A stretch of 64,000 bases of DNA, from the NCBI GenBank assembly GCA_001936135.1, contig CP012822.1, forward strand, positions 1,240,001 to 1,304,000, in the 5' to 3' direction. The notes beneath the pieces were generated by a model. It had not been told where the DNA came from, searched no databases, and worked only from the letters and a program-made list of their open reading frames with translations. The DNA is from Saccharomycopsis fibuligera x Saccharomycopsis cf. fibuligera (lineage: Eukaryota; Ascomycota; Saccharomycetes; Ascoideales; Saccharomycopsidaceae). This document shows positions 53,614-63,021 of the stretch, one piece after another. Positions within the stretch are counted from its first letter, which is position 1. The number at the start of each line of letters is the position of its first letter. The position numbers were made by a program, and so were the translations under genes.

Positions 53614-54093
53614 GGCTTTTGCCACCCTATCTGTTTGTAGAATGTGAATGTCTTGCTGAAAAGCAAGCTTCATTGTTAAACAAATTTAGTTATTTGAACT
53701 TTTTACATGCTTAGCCTGTTTTATTCAGGTTGAATTTTGCTACCTTTTTCTAATATTTTTGTGTATCTTTTGGATTGTTTATTGTTTACTCATTTTAATT
53801 TAGTTTTTTCTACTCGAACTTGCGGCATTTAATACACAGCTCATCACTGGCTGATACACATCGTAGCATGTTTTGTTTCCAGTTGTTGAGGATTATAAAA
53901 TGCATCAAAGCGGCTTGCGTTATCTACTACTACCTCATCTAATTGTCAGGCCTGGCGACTGGCGTGCACTTAGAGAGACTATCTCTTAGTATCCTCATAT
54001 TTGTTATCTCGTATTTACCGTGCTTAGGACATCGTATTCCTAGAACGCCTAGGGATGCAGGCTTTGCAGGATGCGACGGCGCCTTTGCTAAGA

Positions 54094-54128
<35 letters not shown>

Positions 54129-54210
54129 CAGTAACTCACCAGATATTGGACCCATTGCACGCAGTGCTCGGGACATAAAGATAGCATTATCTCATTATAC
54201 TCGTCCAACC
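53614..54210. other. intergenic with a 31-base T run
   Basis: Spacer of 0.6 kb between the peroxidase and DPH7. A T run at 54098-54128 ends in CAG, about 80 bp upstream of the DPH7 ATG. It looks like a splice acceptor, but no donor-branch pair upstream was found, and DPH7 needs no extra exon. Confidence 0.5.
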
Positions 54211-55407
54211 ATGTCAGAATGGCCGTTCGCGAAACCTTTAGCTAAGCAAAATACCGAACTTCCACCGTGCTCGTTGAAGTTTCATCCTCTCAATTCTCGC
54301 ATCTTGCTTCTAGGAACCTATCAATATGATACACAATCCAAGCACAAAACGGGCTCGGTTGATGTGATGCTCTATACACCAAATTCCACCTCATTGAGTC
54401 AGGAAAACACTAATTATTTAGATAATCTCAAGAAAATAAAGTCAATACCAACTGACTCTGCCATATTGGACTTACAGTTTTCCCCAGCCGATGATAACTT
54501 GTTTCTCACTGGCCACTCCACCGGTAATGTCATTTTATGGAGAACTTCTCTTTCAGATATTGATTACGAAGACGCTAGCCAGTGGGACATCAAGATTGAT
54601 AAAGTCCATGAACTTAATGTCTTTGAAGATACTTCTAACTTAATCACATCGGTCAAGTTTCAAGATTGCAATACCGAAAACATCTTGGTTACTTCAACAT
54701 TCGGCGAAATATGTTTACTTAAAGTCACTGACTCACAACTCACTAAAGTGAGGCAGTTTGATTTTGGCCATAGCGGCGAAGCTTGGATTGGTAATTTTGG
54801 TAATTATAATGAGTTACAAAATGTCGTTTTCACAGGTGGGGACGATTTAAATCTCATTGCTAATGATATGCGGGCAGACGATGATAAGGTTTTCCAGACT
54901 GCTAAATTGCACGACGCGGGGATAACTTCGATCTTGACAGCTACTCCAGGAGACCATCGCGGCTATGGCAGTTGGCTTGCTGATGGAACTACTAACCCAT
55001 ACCAACTATATACGGGTGGTTATGATGATTGTTTGAAGATCAGTGACTTGCGTCACATTCCACATAGCAGTTCTCTTTATCCAGTGCCGCCTAAATGCGT
55101 TGAGTCAATCAACCTCAGTGGCGGGGTTTGGAAACTCATTCCTTACAAAAAGCAAAGTGACCATAATGGAACCAGCAAAAATCCGTTACTAGCATGTTGT
55201 ATGTACGATGGGGCCAAAATTCTTGACATTGATACAACAGATCAAAAAATTGAAATTGCCAAAGTGTTCAAGAAGAATCATACTAGTATGGTTTATGGAG
55301 GAGACACTTCATTTGATGGCTTGTTTATCGGGACTTGCAGTTTTTACGATTGCTCGGTACAAATATGGTCACCAGAGTTGGTTGACAATGAGCCACAAGA
55401 AGCATAA
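54211..55407 (+). CDS. DPH7: diphthine methyl ester hydrolase Dph7/Rrt2 (WD repeats)
   Basis: A 398-residue WD40 protein, the methylesterase that demethylates the diphthine intermediate on elongation factor 2 before final amidation to diphthamide. Seven blades can be traced; repeat-like segments include LDLQFSPADDNLFLTGHSTGNVILW (about 85-110), VVFTGGDDLNLIANDMR, LYTGGYDDCLKISDLR and SMVYGGDT...GTCSFYDCSVQIW at the end, with the D-x-R variant of the WD dipeptide that Dph7 proteins share. The start is the Met of SEWPFAKPL. An upstream open extension would translate a poly-Phe tract from the T run and is not credible. Confidence 0.88.
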   Translation: MSEWPFAKPLAKQNTELPPCSLKFHPLNSRILLLGTYQYDTQSKHKTGSVDVMLYTPNSTSLSQENTNYLDNLKKIKSIPTDSAILDLQFSPADDNLFLTGHSTGNVILWRTSLSDIDYEDASQWDIKIDKVHELNVFEDTSNLITSVKFQDCNTENILVTSTFGEICLLKVTDSQLTKVRQFDFGHSGEAWIGNFGNYNELQNVVFTGGDDLNLIANDMRADDDKVFQTAKLHDAGITSILTATPGDHRGYGSWLADGTTNPYQLYTGGYDDCLKISDLRHIPHSSSLYPVPPKCVESINLSGGVWKLIPYKKQSDHNGTSKNPLLACCMYDGAKILDIDTTDQKIEIAKVFKKNHTSMVYGGDTSFDGLFIGTCSFYDCSVQIWSPELVDNEPQEA

Positions 55408-55587
55408 ACAGCGTCAATTATACCCTGTGAACGAAATTACGTTTCGATTTTATTTTCGACAGTCCATGATGCCGCATTCTTTTATTACTAATTGTGCGCC
55501 ATAATACATAAAAGAAACATACCATTTTTCACTGTTATAATATTAATGCGCTTCAAAGGATACTGCTTATAATTATTGACAATTCTT

Positions 55588-56280
55588 TTAGTCAATAGCA
55601 ATATTTTCTATCCACGACTTTAAGTGATCTTCATCAATAGATTCTCTTTCTCTGAGATTACCAAGCTTATAACTGTCCACAATCAACTGCTGTTTGACCG
55701 CTACCACTGTTGGGATTTGCGAAACCTATACAATTGGTTAGTACTTGTAATACATTACATTATGTTCTTCATTCCATTCCTTTAGAAACCATTAATAGAT
55801 TCCCTAAATATCTTCTAAACTTACCCCATAAGTCACCATTAAATCTCTATTTGCTGGTTCATCACACTCCACATCCACTAAGTACACTTTCTTTTTGATT
55901 TTATGATTAAGCAAGTCATATAATGGACCCGTCAATTTGTTGCAGTCAGGGTCTCCTCTATAAGTGAAATTCAACAAGATTGGTATTTTCCCAGCACTAA
56001 GTAAGTAGTCATGTAGCTCTCCATCACCGTTTTTCACCAGCTGGAAAAAAACCCTAGTAGTGTTGTAAGCACCGGTTTCACGTTCTGGATACAAGATTTT
56101 TCTTTTTGAAAACCAGCCAAAGAAAGTTCTTTTAGGAATACAAGCTGTATGGGGAGTAGACTTGAATTGCAATGATTTTAATGGCAATGGGTTTGCTGCT
56201 GCTGTGCTGATGCGAGTGAAGGTGGATATTGGAGCCTTTAAAAGGGAACGCATATATTGTGATCTTATAACATCAAGCAT
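55588..56280 (-). CDS. mitochondrial thioredoxin-like protein, two exons
   Basis: A 197-residue protein from exon 1 (55825-56280) and exon 2 (55588-55725), joined in phase 0. The first 50 residues (R, S, T, K-rich, no acids until about 60) look like a mitochondrial presequence. From about 95 the thioredoxin fold is readable: KIPILLNFTYRGDPDCNKLTGPLYDLL, then VYLVDVECDEPANRDLMVTYGVSQIPTVVAVKQQ, with the cis-Pro of the fold. The active site is not CxxC: GDPDCNK keeps one Cys only, so a disulphide reductase role is unlikely; a chaperone-like or structural role is possible. Without splicing the frame would end after five intron codons and lose the second half of the fold. I do not know its name. 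Confidence 0.8.
55726..55824 (-). other. intron of the thioredoxin-like gene, 99 nt
   Basis: Donor GTAAGT at 55819-55824, branch TACTAAC at 55737-55743, acceptor TAG at 55726-55728. Joining restores the TYGVSQIPT thioredoxin core, which supports it. Confidence 0.93.
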
Positions 56281-56761
56281 TGTTATTGATTTTGCTGTTA
56301 ATTAATTATTGTTGATAGTTGGCGCAACCATTAGTTTGTTATGATAAAGATGAACGAAATTCCATGTCAAGAGTAGCAATGAAACTTCGTGCATCAGCAG
56401 CAGCACACTAACGCGGACACCACATTTCGAAGTGCGTTTAGTGATAAAGCTCGACAGACCGATTTATTATTGATCGAAGTCGGTTGACTAATTGTATATA
56501 GATCTAAAATCGATCTTGCGAGGGAGGAAAAAGAAGGCCTTGAACATATTGAAGACCATTAAAGCATGTCAAAAGTATTACACAAAGACGTTTGTATTTT
56601 ACCTAATGACAGTTCTGTGAAAATTTATATAAAAGTAAGGGGTGTTTGAACGCCATAGCCTTCGATTATTATGCCATGCTTAATGCTGATATCAAAGTTA
56701 ACCAACGTTTTTCTCTTTCAAATTAAAATTACAATGTCGTATGAGAAATAAAAAAGTTGAA

Positions 56762-56792
<31 letters not shown>

Positions 56793-56877
56793 AAAAAAAA
56801 AACAAAGAGCATAGTAACAGTAAATAAAGAAGTGAAAAGTAACGATAAAAAAATAAGCCAAAAATAACTTTAAAAGA
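56281..56877. other. intergenic with A-rich block
   Basis: Spacer upstream of the thioredoxin-like gene and downstream of RIB1. A runs interrupted by single C residues occur at about 56760-56805. No gene seen. Confidence 0.55.
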
Positions 56878-58107
56878 TCATTTATGATCAGCAATATTGA
56901 TCGGTTTATTCAACAAATGTCCCATTTTTTCAATTTTCGTCCGCAAGTATCCATTTATTTCTTTAGACTTAATACCCTGATGATTCTTTTGCCAAGCTAA
57001 AGGTACCATTGGCACTCTTTCTTTGACCCTAACAACTCTATTTTTGCCCTCCACCGCAATGATCTTGTCAGGATTGTTAGTCAACAACTTAATGTCATGT
57101 AAGTTTAAGTCTTGCAAAATAGCAGTAGCCAAACTGAATGATCTAGCATCAGCTGGATGTCTTAGGAGCAAGTTAGCTTGCACCGTGTCAGCTCCTAAAT
57201 CCTGCAAGTTGTAAGCCTTCAATTTTTCTCCCAAACCAATACCTCTGCCTTCTTGCCTAAGGTATACAATACACCCTTTACCTGCTTGCCCCATAAGTCT
57301 GCCAGCCTCATCGAATTGCTCACCGCAATCACATCTCGCACTCCATGCGGTTTCCCCAGTGTAGCATTCAGAATGAATTCTTACTAGCGTTGGATCATGC
57401 TCAGGAGTCACCGAATTTTCATCGTAGATTAGTTCTCCATCGTCATCAAACTTCAATTCTTTATTTGTTTGAGGATCTTTGTCGGCAATGAGTCTACCTG
57501 GATATAATTTGCCTATATAAGCACCTCTGGTCATTCTATCATTTTGGCTTTCGTTGGGATATTTTTTAAAAAGAGTCTTGGAGCGAATATTTTCGCCAAA
57601 AACAATGGCCAAATGTTCTTTTTTGTCAATATTGTTAGAATATAAATGCAAGAATATTTCTTGACCATTTGTCGTCGGAATTCTTGCCCGGGCTATGCAT
57701 TTTACTATTGGGAGCTTATCTGGCAATAAACTACGCTCTTGGTTTGTTAAAAAATCTTCGGTTGGTATTACCGGTATAGATCTTGGTGGGGTTGGAGCTG
57801 GCGTTACAGCTGGCGATACCATAGAAAGGTTATCAAAAAGATGTAATGAGTGATCATGATCGTGTTCGCCGAGTTGTTGGTGTGGTTCATGATGAGCTAA
57901 TACTTGGCTATTCAATGTTTCGTTAGGCTTATTAATGGAGGATTTGCCATCTTGCTGGTTTTCAGGCGTTGATGGTCCAGCACCCGAAGACAACAGAGCA
58001 TGGGCTCGAAGCGGTGCTGGCTGGGCAATTTCTTTGGCAGGAGTCTGAGCTGGCATGGTGTTTGTGGATAGTAGTGCACTTGAAGAATAGTGGATAGCTT
58101 GCAACAT
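56878..58107 (-). CDS. RIB1: GTP cyclohydrolase II, riboflavin synthesis
   Basis: A 409-residue enzyme that opens GTP to the first riboflavin-pathway intermediate with loss of formate and pyrophosphate, in the cytosol. The zinc site is in [30 protein letters not shown] (three Cys, about 238-266), and [24 protein letters not shown] follows with the catalytic Arg/Asp region. [12 protein letters not shown] closes the core. The 120-residue N-terminal extension (P/H/S-rich) is longer than in S. cerevisiae Rib1 (345 residues in total) and has no clear targeting signal; Met codons at about 18 could also be starts. The start chosen is the first ATG of the frame. Confidence 0.95.
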   Translation of the reverse strand: MLQAIHYSSSALLSTNTMPAQTPAKEIAQPAPLRAHALLSSGAGPSTPENQQDGKSSINKPNETLNSQVLAHHEPHQQLGEHDHDHSLHLFDNLSMVSPAVTPAPTPPRSIPVIPTEDFLTNQERSLLPDKLPIVKCIARARIPTTNGQEIFLHLYSNNIDKKEHLAIVFGENIRSKTLFKKYPNESQNDRMTRGAYIGKLYPGRLIADKDPQTNKELKFDDDGELIYDENSVTPEHDPTLVRIHSECYTGETAWSARCDCGEQFDEAGRLMGQAGKGCIVYLRQEGRGIGLGEKLKAYNLQDLGADTVQANLLLRHPADARSFSLATAILQDLNLHDIKLLTNNPDKIIAVEGKNRVVRVKERVPMVPLAWQKNHQGIKSKEINGYLRTKIEKMGHLLNKPINIADHK

Positions 58108-58394
58108 CTGCTTCCGTAGTTAATAAGTTAATCAATCATCGAGACTTTTCTCTTCGATTAGCGAATTTCCCCGATCTCCAAGCTGGGCGCGCACCGGGGG
58201 CGTTTTAAACCCTCGGCCACACGCAAAGATGGGTGACTAAGCACCGACCAGTTCAGTATTTGCGAGGGTGTGGACGCCCTCGAAAGTATAGGTTGGGCTT
58301 ACTCAAGATTTATAATCACTTCTGCATTTATAATCGCCAAATAATACTGTTTATTACGAGTTATATACGCGCATTCCACTTATTTAAATAGTCC

Positions 58395-59339
58395 TCAATT
58401 CTGAGACTGATCTTTGTCAGCATCACGAAGAGAATTGTAATGCTCGCCAAGACCGTACACATGCTTGTAATACACAAGTTTTAGCTCTGGTTCTTGCCCA
58501 TCCTCATTGACACGATGGATAGCCCTGCCGCTCATCAACACACTCACAGGAGCATTGAACTCTTTAGCAAGTGCCAAAATCTCCATATCACCACCCCACT
58601 CGCTAGTGTTTTTGATCTTCTCGGTATATTCGTCAATATCTCCCATCGTCAACGTCGTTTCGTCAAACAAAAATGGCTGAAAATGCGAGGCATTTTGTTT
58701 GATATGATCAGCTGCACGAGCTCTTAACTCTTTGATGGTCACATCAACATCATGGCGTACTTTTAACTGGTCTGCTATCGAAGCAAACAAGCAATTACCA
58801 TCTGGTTGAATATCATACTGTTTGAGCTGTAATTTTTGGCATAAAGCATTCAAATTCTCGAGCTCAATAGCTCTGTAGTCTATTTGGTCTTCTGCCTCGT
58901 TACTTGCTTCTTCTCTAATCTTGTTCAACTCTGCTTCTCTGCGAGCCAATCTTTCCTTTTGCCTATTCTTCTTCTTTTTACCATGTTGACTTTCATTGGC
59001 ATCAGCTTGCTGTTGTAGCACCTGCTGCTGTTCCTCTCCCTTTTCTTTCTCTACTTCCTTTTTCTCCAATTCTAGCTGTGCAAGTAATTTCTCAGGGGAG
59101 AATTCGTCATCTTCGTCTTCGCTATCGTCTTCTATCCCCGCTTGCATTTTTTTCAAATCTTTCAACTCTGCTTGATGTCTAGCTTTCAAGTTCTCTTCAA
59201 GCTCTTGACATTTCTTGAGTACCTGCTTGCGGTTTTTCTTCGTAGCTTGTTTTTTTAAACCTGTGACGGTGGCGACCAAGTCTTTGGTTTCTTTGCGGTG
59301 CTGTGCTAGTAATTGTTCTTCAGTTTGTGGCTCACTCAT
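58395..59339 (-). CDS. OTU2: OTU-domain deubiquitinase Otu2
   Basis: A 314-residue cysteine protease of the ovarian-tumour family; in S. cerevisiae Otu2 acts on ubiquitin at the 40S ribosome. A charged coiled coil (about 10-165, K/E/Q-rich, with an acidic DDSEDEDDE patch and a KKKKNRQKER basic patch) precedes the OTU domain (about 175-310). The catalytic Asp and Cys are in IQPDGNCLFASIADQL; WGGDMEILALAKEFN is the second family block, and the catalytic His is in GLGEHYNSL close to the end. Length is near the S. cerevisiae 307. The start is the Met of SEPQTEEQ; further upstream codons lack an ATG. Confidence 0.93.
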   Translation of the reverse strand: MSEPQTEEQLLAQHRKETKDLVATVTGLKKQATKKNRKQVLKKCQELEENLKARHQAELKDLKKMQAGIEDDSEDEDDEFSPEKLLAQLELEKKEVEKEKGEEQQQVLQQQADANESQHGKKKKNRQKERLARREAELNKIREEASNEAEDQIDYRAIELENLNALCQKLQLKQYDIQPDGNCLFASIADQLKVRHDVDVTIKELRARAADHIKQNASHFQPFLFDETTLTMGDIDEYTEKIKNTSEWGGDMEILALAKEFNAPVSVLMSGRAIHRVNEDGQEPELKLVYYKHVYGLGEHYNSLRDADKDQSQN

Positions 59340-59876
59340 TGTGGTTCTTTTGCTAGATGTAAAGTTTTGAAGTAAAAGAGTAAACAAGAGCTTCAAAGTA
59401 TTGAAATTTTAGTGAATAAAAGGAAGGATGAAAAATGGTTTGAATCTAAAGTTAATTTTATTTTTCTCCGAAACGAAGCGAAGATTGCAGGTCGAGTTGC
59501 AAAAAGCGATAGTAAAAGACAATGTAAACACGGACCCTTCCAAAATAAATCCAAATCTTCATTGTCCCACTAATGTGTCGATAGCAAGATCATTCTGTTG
59601 TAAAAAGGTCCTCTTTTTTCTGTTGAGCTCATTAAAATGGCATCTTCACCTCTTCTGTACATCTTGTCGTCGTTATTAGATCCCTAGAATTGGATCCTGT
59701 TTACTACAATCACGAGACATGCACATGCTCACCAGTTCTCTTTTCTTTTTTTTTTAACTCAAAATGAAAATAAAAACGACTGGAGATTAGAAATTAAAGA
59801 CCAGAAATCAAATATCAAAAATATCCAGTCTCAATTGCAATAATACAACTTCAGCATCAGATATACATAAAACGCG
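59340..59876. other. divergent promoter region of OTU2 and YTH1
   Basis: Half-kilobase spacer between divergent starts. No motif I can name; an AC/AT-rich leader precedes YTH1. Confidence 0.5.
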
Positions 59877-60656
59877 ATGGCGCTCCAAAATCCAACGCTA
59901 ACTCCTAACTTCTCTAATATACACTTTAATTTCGAACCTTTTCTTCGAAAAGAGTACAATTTTGCTCTCGATCCAGACAGACCTCAATGCAGGTTCTTCG
60001 ACCAGAATGGGGCTTGTCCAAATGGCGCCAATTGTTTCAATAAACATGTTAGTCCAATGTTCCGCAATAAAGTGGTATGTAAGCATTGGTTAAGAGGTCT
60101 TTGTAAGAAAGGCGATTCATGCGATTATTTGCACGAATACAATCTCAGAAAGATGCCCGAATGTCTATTTTTCTCTAAAAACGGGTTCTGTACTCAAACC
60201 CCAGAATGTATCTATCTACACATCGATCCTCAAACCAAAATACCCGAGTGTTTTAATTACAATAAGGGATTCTGTCCAGATGGCCCAAAATGTAACAAGA
60301 GACATATCAGAAAGTCTATTTGCGAATTGTATTTGACTGGATTTTGTCCATATGGTATGAAATGCAATATGGGTAGTCATCCAAAATTCGAGGGAATAAT
60401 GGGTAGAATGAGAATCACGCCCGATAAGGTGAAAGAACTCCAAAAAGAACAGGAAAAGAAAGCAGAAGACAAGCTAACGAATAATAATGTTGCCACTGCT
60501 GAGAACGTTGATGACGGAAACGAAGAGGATGATTATAAACCAGAAGATCATGAGCTGACAGAACCTCCAGCTAACGAAGTAACCAACAAACTAAAAAGAG
60601 CTGCTGCGGACTCTGAAGAGGATTCTGAAACTCCAAAAAAGAAAGCAAGAACCTGA
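59877..60656 (+). CDS. YTH1: mRNA cleavage/polyadenylation factor Yth1 (CPSF30)
   Basis: A 259-residue CPF subunit that recognises the polyadenylation signal region. Five CCCH zinc fingers are visible: [20 protein letters not shown] (about 38), [19 protein letters not shown] (about 68), [20 protein letters not shown] (about 96), [19 protein letters not shown] (about 125) and [20 protein letters not shown] (about 149). Spacing C-x8-C-x5-C-x3-H is kept. S. cerevisiae Yth1 has 208 residues; here an acidic tail with a basic KKKART end (about 190-259) is added, the latter a possible nuclear signal. ATG is the first of the frame. Confidence 0.96.
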   Translation: MALQNPTLTPNFSNIHFNFEPFLRKEYNFALDPDRPQCRFFDQNGACPNGANCFNKHVSPMFRNKVVCKHWLRGLCKKGDSCDYLHEYNLRKMPECLFFSKNGFCTQTPECIYLHIDPQTKIPECFNYNKGFCPDGPKCNKRHIRKSICELYLTGFCPYGMKCNMGSHPKFEGIMGRMRITPDKVKELQKEQEKKAEDKLTNNNVATAENVDDGNEEDDYKPEDHELTEPPANEVTNKLKRAAADSEEDSETPKKKART

Positions 60657-61197
60657 ATTTGTGTTATGGTATATTTGTACACTCTGTACCCAGCTTTGCT
60701 ATTTTATTAGCAGAAGCACTTTTGTATTATATTTAATTTGTTAAGTTTTTCATTATTTAGTCTTTTTTTCAATGAATCGATAGGCATTGTTTTATTATTA
60801 CATTTTATTAGTACCTGTAGATTATTAATTGTAAGGATTTTTGCGTAATGGTACAATACAAAATTTAGTTTAGATACTATATATTTTTTTTTCTTATATA
60901 CAAGCTCAAAGCATATACACTACTTCCACACAGAACGAAAATCTTATTAAAGTACTCGTATCCCGTCAAAACTTCATTGAAATCTAGCAAGTGCAGAGAT
61001 GAATTTAGGCCAAAATTTAATTTCTATATCATAATAACTTTGCCAAAATAATAAAACGATCTAAATACAACTCCGAATCTATTTATTCTTGGCTTTGAAA
61101 TTTTTGTTTTCTTTACACTTCACGGTTTTTCAAGTTCTTGATAATCATAAATAAAACAACTTTAGTTCATTAATACGTAGTCATTTGCTAAAACAGT
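60657..61197. other. convergent spacer between YTH1 and TOM70
   Basis: AT-rich spacer between two 3' ends with several TATTA/AATAAA-like processing signals. No gene seen. Confidence 0.5.
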
Positions 61198-63021
61198 TTA
61201 AGCACCAAGACCATATTTAGCTACCATTTCTTTAACTTTAACACTCAAGTATGGATCTTGTTTGATTCTAAATTGCATCTTAGTAGCCTCAGCATAACTG
61301 GTAGCTTGAATTTTCTCTTCAGCAGTTCTGGCCAACTTAGAAGCTTCTTCAAACAATTTAACAGCATCTTCTGGTTTTTCTTGTTGTAATCTAACTTGTG
61401 CCAAGGTTACTCTAGCTAATTCCGATCTTGGGTCTTCATTACAAGCTTGCTCCAAAATTTCGGCAGCTTGTTTGAATCCATCTTCACCTTGTCTAGACAA
61501 AATGGTAGCCTTGTTTACTAATGGGACGACACCGATAGTGGTGACGCCAGCAGCTTGTTGCAAACGGTAAGATACATCAAATTCTTTAATTGCTTCAGTA
61601 AATTCTTGCTTATCGGATAAAATTTCACCATGGTAATTTGGAATTTCAGCAGAAGTTGGGAATTGTTTCTTGGCTTCAGCAAATTTCTTTTCAGCTTCAT
61701 CAGTACGCCCTTCTCTGTAAGCAATACAAGCTAATTGAATGTAAGCGTAGACATTTTCTGGGTTCAATTCTTTAGCCTTGACAAAGTTCTCACTGGCTTG
61801 AGATAAGTCATTAATCAAGTAATACATTTGACCTTTGTGATAGTAGGAGTCAGAGTTGTTAGCATCTTCAGCAATAGCAGTATCAAAATATTTGATAGCT
61901 TCCTCGAAATTACCTTTGTCAGCAGAGATCAAAGCCTTGAAAATATAAATACGTGGTCTTGGACTCAACGTCAAAGCTCTATCCAAATCAACCAAGGCAT
62001 CAGCACTGCTGTTTTTCAAAAATTTCAAAGCACCAGAGTATTCCAAAGCAATTGCCAATTTTTTAGCATTTGCATCATCCTTTGACACATCACCGTAGCC
62101 AGTAATAGCTTGGTTGAAGTAAGAGTCGGCTAATTCATATGATTGGTAAGTAGATTCCTTCAATTTTTCCAATGCTTGAGCCAAGAAGTCATCAGCAGTA
62201 CCTTTTTCAACATCTTGTAAGCCTTCAATGGCAGGTTCTTCTCTAAAGGCGCCAAAGAATGAAGCAATAGATGAGACGGATGGCAAAGCAGAAGACTTGT
62301 TTTTAATATCTTCACTTACCAATCTTTCAGAGTGAAGCCTCAAGTTTCTTTCCAAAACAGATTCAATATTTCTGTTATCAAAACCGCCAAGAATAGTCAA
62401 ACTGGCCAAATCAAACATAGCTTCAGAATAGTTCTCCAATTTCTCGTATGCAGTAGCTCTTCTCAACAAACACTTACCGTAATCTGGTTTCAATTTCAAA
62501 GCGGCAGTTGTGTCTTCGATAACTTTGTCGAATTTTTCTAAAGAGGCAAAACAAGCTGATCTGTTAGAGTAAAAAACTGGATCAGGCTTAACATTCAAAG
62601 AGCCGGTGTAGTAACTGATAGCTTTTTCGAAATCCTTAGCCTTGAAAGCAACATTGCCAGCTTCTTTCAAAGTGAATGAAATCTTGTCCTTGTCTTCTTC
62701 GGATAAAGTTTTGACGAAGTCTTCGGTTATGTTTGGTAAACCATCAGCACTCTTTGGGTAATCTATTTCCTCGTCGCTTTTGCCGTTACCACCTTTTTCT
62801 TTGTTGGCTTGCTTCTTCTTATTCTTCTTTTTCTTGTTCTTCTTTGCGTTTGGGGATAACGGCTTTTCGGCACTCGAGGAAGATGCTTGCTGAGCATTAT
62901 AAATCAAGTAACCGGCAGTACCAGCAGCCAAAACACCGGCAGCAGTGAGGGCAACCTTGTGCTTATTGATGAATTCCCATACTGGGTTAGATGCAGCTTC
63001 AGATTGGACAATTGGAGCCAT
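61198..63021 (-). CDS. TOM70: mitochondrial import receptor Tom70
   Basis: A 607-residue outer-membrane receptor that takes carrier precursors from Hsp70/Hsp90. The N-terminal anchor (about 18-42, KVALTAAGVLAAGTAGYLIYNA) leaves the bulk in the cytosol. A basic K/N-rich linker (about 55-80) follows. The Hsp-clamp TPRs are at about 105-230 (GNVAFKAKDFEKAISYYTGSLNVKPD onward). The substrate-binding TPR core fills about 290-600, with repeats such as YYHKGQMYYLINDLSQASENFVKAKELNPEN. It ends MVAKYGLGA. Length matches S. cerevisiae Tom70 (617). I find no in-frame CTG codon in the parts I checked. Confidence 0.96.
   Translation of the reverse strand: MAPIVQSEAASNPVWEFINKHKVALTAAGVLAAGTAGYLIYNAQQASSSSAEKPLSPNAKKNKKKKNKKKQANKEKGGNGKSDEEIDYPKSADGLPNITEDFVKTLSEEDKDKISFTLKEAGNVAFKAKDFEKAISYYTGSLNVKPDPVFYSNRSACFASLEKFDKVIEDTTAALKLKPDYGKCLLRRATAYEKLENYSEAMFDLASLTILGGFDNRNIESVLERNLRLHSERLVSEDIKNKSSALPSVSSIASFFGAFREEPAIEGLQDVEKGTADDFLAQALEKLKESTYQSYELADSYFNQAITGYGDVSKDDANAKKLAIALEYSGALKFLKNSSADALVDLDRALTLSPRPRIYIFKALISADKGNFEEAIKYFDTAIAEDANNSDSYYHKGQMYYLINDLSQASENFVKAKELNPENVYAYIQLACIAYREGRTDEAEKKFAEAKKQFPTSAEIPNYHGEILSDKQEFTEAIKEFDVSYRLQQAAGVTTIGVVPLVNKATILSRQGEDGFKQAAEILEQACNEDPRSELARVTLAQVRLQQEKPEDAVKLFEEASKLARTAEEKIQATSYAEATKMQFRIKQDPYLSVKVKEMVAKYGLGA

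Noticed and set aside
54055-54210. N-terminal extension of DPH7 through the T run
   Set aside because: It would encode about ten Phe in a row in a variable-length run; the Met at 54211 gives the family's normal N-terminus.
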